The notes below the pieces were generated by a model. That model saw only the letters and a program-made list of their open reading frames with translations. It was not told the DNA's origin and did no database searches. Source: an uncultured cyanobacterium (GTDB taxonomy: Bacteria; Cyanobacteriota; Vampirovibrionia; Gastranaerophilales; Gastranaerophilaceae). Taken from it: a stretch of 6,002 bases of DNA. A program made the position numbers and the translations under genes. The stretch lies in NCBI GenBank assembly GCA_945836835.1, contig CAMAML010000088.1, positions 1-6,002 on the forward strand. The letters run 5' to 3'. Positions 5,439-6,002 of the stretch are shown here, piece by piece (within the stretch, counting starts at the first letter, position 1; each line of letters opens with the position of its first letter).

Positions 5439-6002
5439 CTACAACATCGGTTTCAAAAATTTGCCCGTAGCGGATTTTTTGCATTCGGCGACTTCTTCAG
5501 GTGTTCCCTGAACAACAATCTGTCCGCCGTTGTCCCCGCCTTCAGGTCCTAAGTCAATGATATAATCCGCAACCTTTATCAAGTCAAGGTTGTGTTCGAT
5601 TATCAAAATGGTGTTGCCCTGATCCGCAAGTTTTTGGATAATTTTAATCAGCTTGTCCAAATCGTACCAGTGCAGACCGACCGACGGTTCATCAAGCAGA
5701 TAAAGGGTTTTGCCCGTAGAACGCTTGTTAAGTTCCGACGCAAGTTTAATCCTCTGTGCCTCCCCGCCCGAAAGCGTCGTCGAACTTTGACCGAGTTTTA
5801 TATAATCCAATCCTACGTCGTTTAAGGTTTGGAGCTTGTTTTTAATCTTTGGAATGCCGTCAAAAAATTCCAGAGCCTCTCTTACACTCATATCCAAAAC
5901 ATCGGCGATGGATTTTCCCTTGAATTTAACCTCCAAAGTTTCGTGGTTGTAACGTTTCCCGCCACAGACAGGGCATTTTACGTAAACGTCCGAGAGAAAA
6001 TT
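5439..6002 (-). CDS. uvrA: UvrABC excinuclease subunit A, C-terminal 187 residues (partial)
   Basis: UvrA scans DNA for bulky lesions as a dimer and loads UvrB in nucleotide excision repair. The frame stays open to the right edge, so the 5' part, roughly 750 residues in a normal UvrA, lies outside. What is visible, N to C: the second Cys pair of the C-terminal zinc module (CPVCGGKRYN), the linker GKSIADVLDMS, a Q-x-x-x-TLSGGEAQRIKLA signature of the second ATPase domain, Walker B LYLLDEPSVGLHWYD, the switch histidine in LIIEHNLD, and DLGPEGGDNGG. The end KFLKPML matches the usual UvrA terminus. The post-Walker residues SVGLHWYD differ from the common TTGLHxxD of this domain. A TTG at 5936 is simply an internal leucine codon. 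The gene is convergent with ispE, 85 bases away, with no strong terminator. Confidence 0.97.
   Translation of the reverse strand, partial: NFLSDVYVKCPVCGGKRYNHETLEVKFKGKSIADVLDMSVREALEFFDGIPKIKNKLQTLNDVGLDYIKLGQSSTTLSGGEAQRIKLASELNKRSTGKTLYLLDEPSVGLHWYDLDKLIKIIQKLADQGNTILIIEHNLDLIKVADYIIDLGPEGGDNGGQIVVQGTPEEVAECKKSATGKFLKPML

Noticed and set aside
5230..5484. An 84-codon minus-strand frame spanning the ispE/uvrA gap
   Set aside because: It overlaps the real 3' ends of both genes, resembles no family I know and has no start signal.
5592..5825. A plus-strand frame opposite uvrA
   Set aside because: It is antisense to the conserved ATPase signature and Walker B region, whose codon constraints explain the open frame.

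Overview
This 6 kb window is an ordinary, gene-dense bacterial chromosomal segment at moderate-to-low GC. It holds five complete protein genes, the 3' end of uvrA cut by the right edge, and a possible gene tail cut by the left edge. The protein sequences hint at a lineage in or near the Cyanobacteriota, possibly a non-photosynthetic Vampirovibrionia/Melainabacteria-type organism. The hints are IspE with a GLAGGS loop and a TGRGE segment, a plant-type glutamate-cysteine ligase, a PGM/PMM with the GEESGG loop, and rsmA followed directly by ispE. The assignment rests on remembered family patterns, not a search, and is tentative.

Layout. Positions 1-335 are AT-rich: a possible C-terminal gene tail (2-112), a stretch able to form several hairpins (113-288), and a strong rho-independent terminator (289-319). 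An Sfp-type phosphopantetheinyl transferase follows on the plus strand (336-848). Its last 41 bases overlap, tail to tail, a minus-strand phosphoglucomutase/phosphomannomutase gene (808-2196). Upstream of that on the same strand is a plant-type glutamate-cysteine ligase (2269-3597). A 93-base divergent spacer with two back-to-back extended -10 elements separates it from plus-strand rsmA (3691-4533), which overlaps ispE by 14 bases (4520-5353). An 85-base spacer with an imperfect hairpin follows, then the convergent uvrA 3' end (5439-6002).

The genes are mostly housekeeping: carrier-protein activation, sugar-phosphate interconversion, thiol synthesis, ribosome maturation, isoprenoid precursor synthesis (MEP pathway) and nucleotide excision repair. 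Only rsmA-ispE looks like a tight transcriptional and translational unit.

I see no mobile element, CRISPR array, tRNA, rRNA, defence system or clear novel system. The most interesting points concern expression signals. The transferase and rsmA genes lack a Shine-Dalgarno sequence and have an extended -10 so close to the ATG that their mRNAs should be leaderless or nearly so, whereas pgm, gshA and ispE have good Shine-Dalgarno sites. A second point is the structured, terminator-ended stretch just before the transferase gene.
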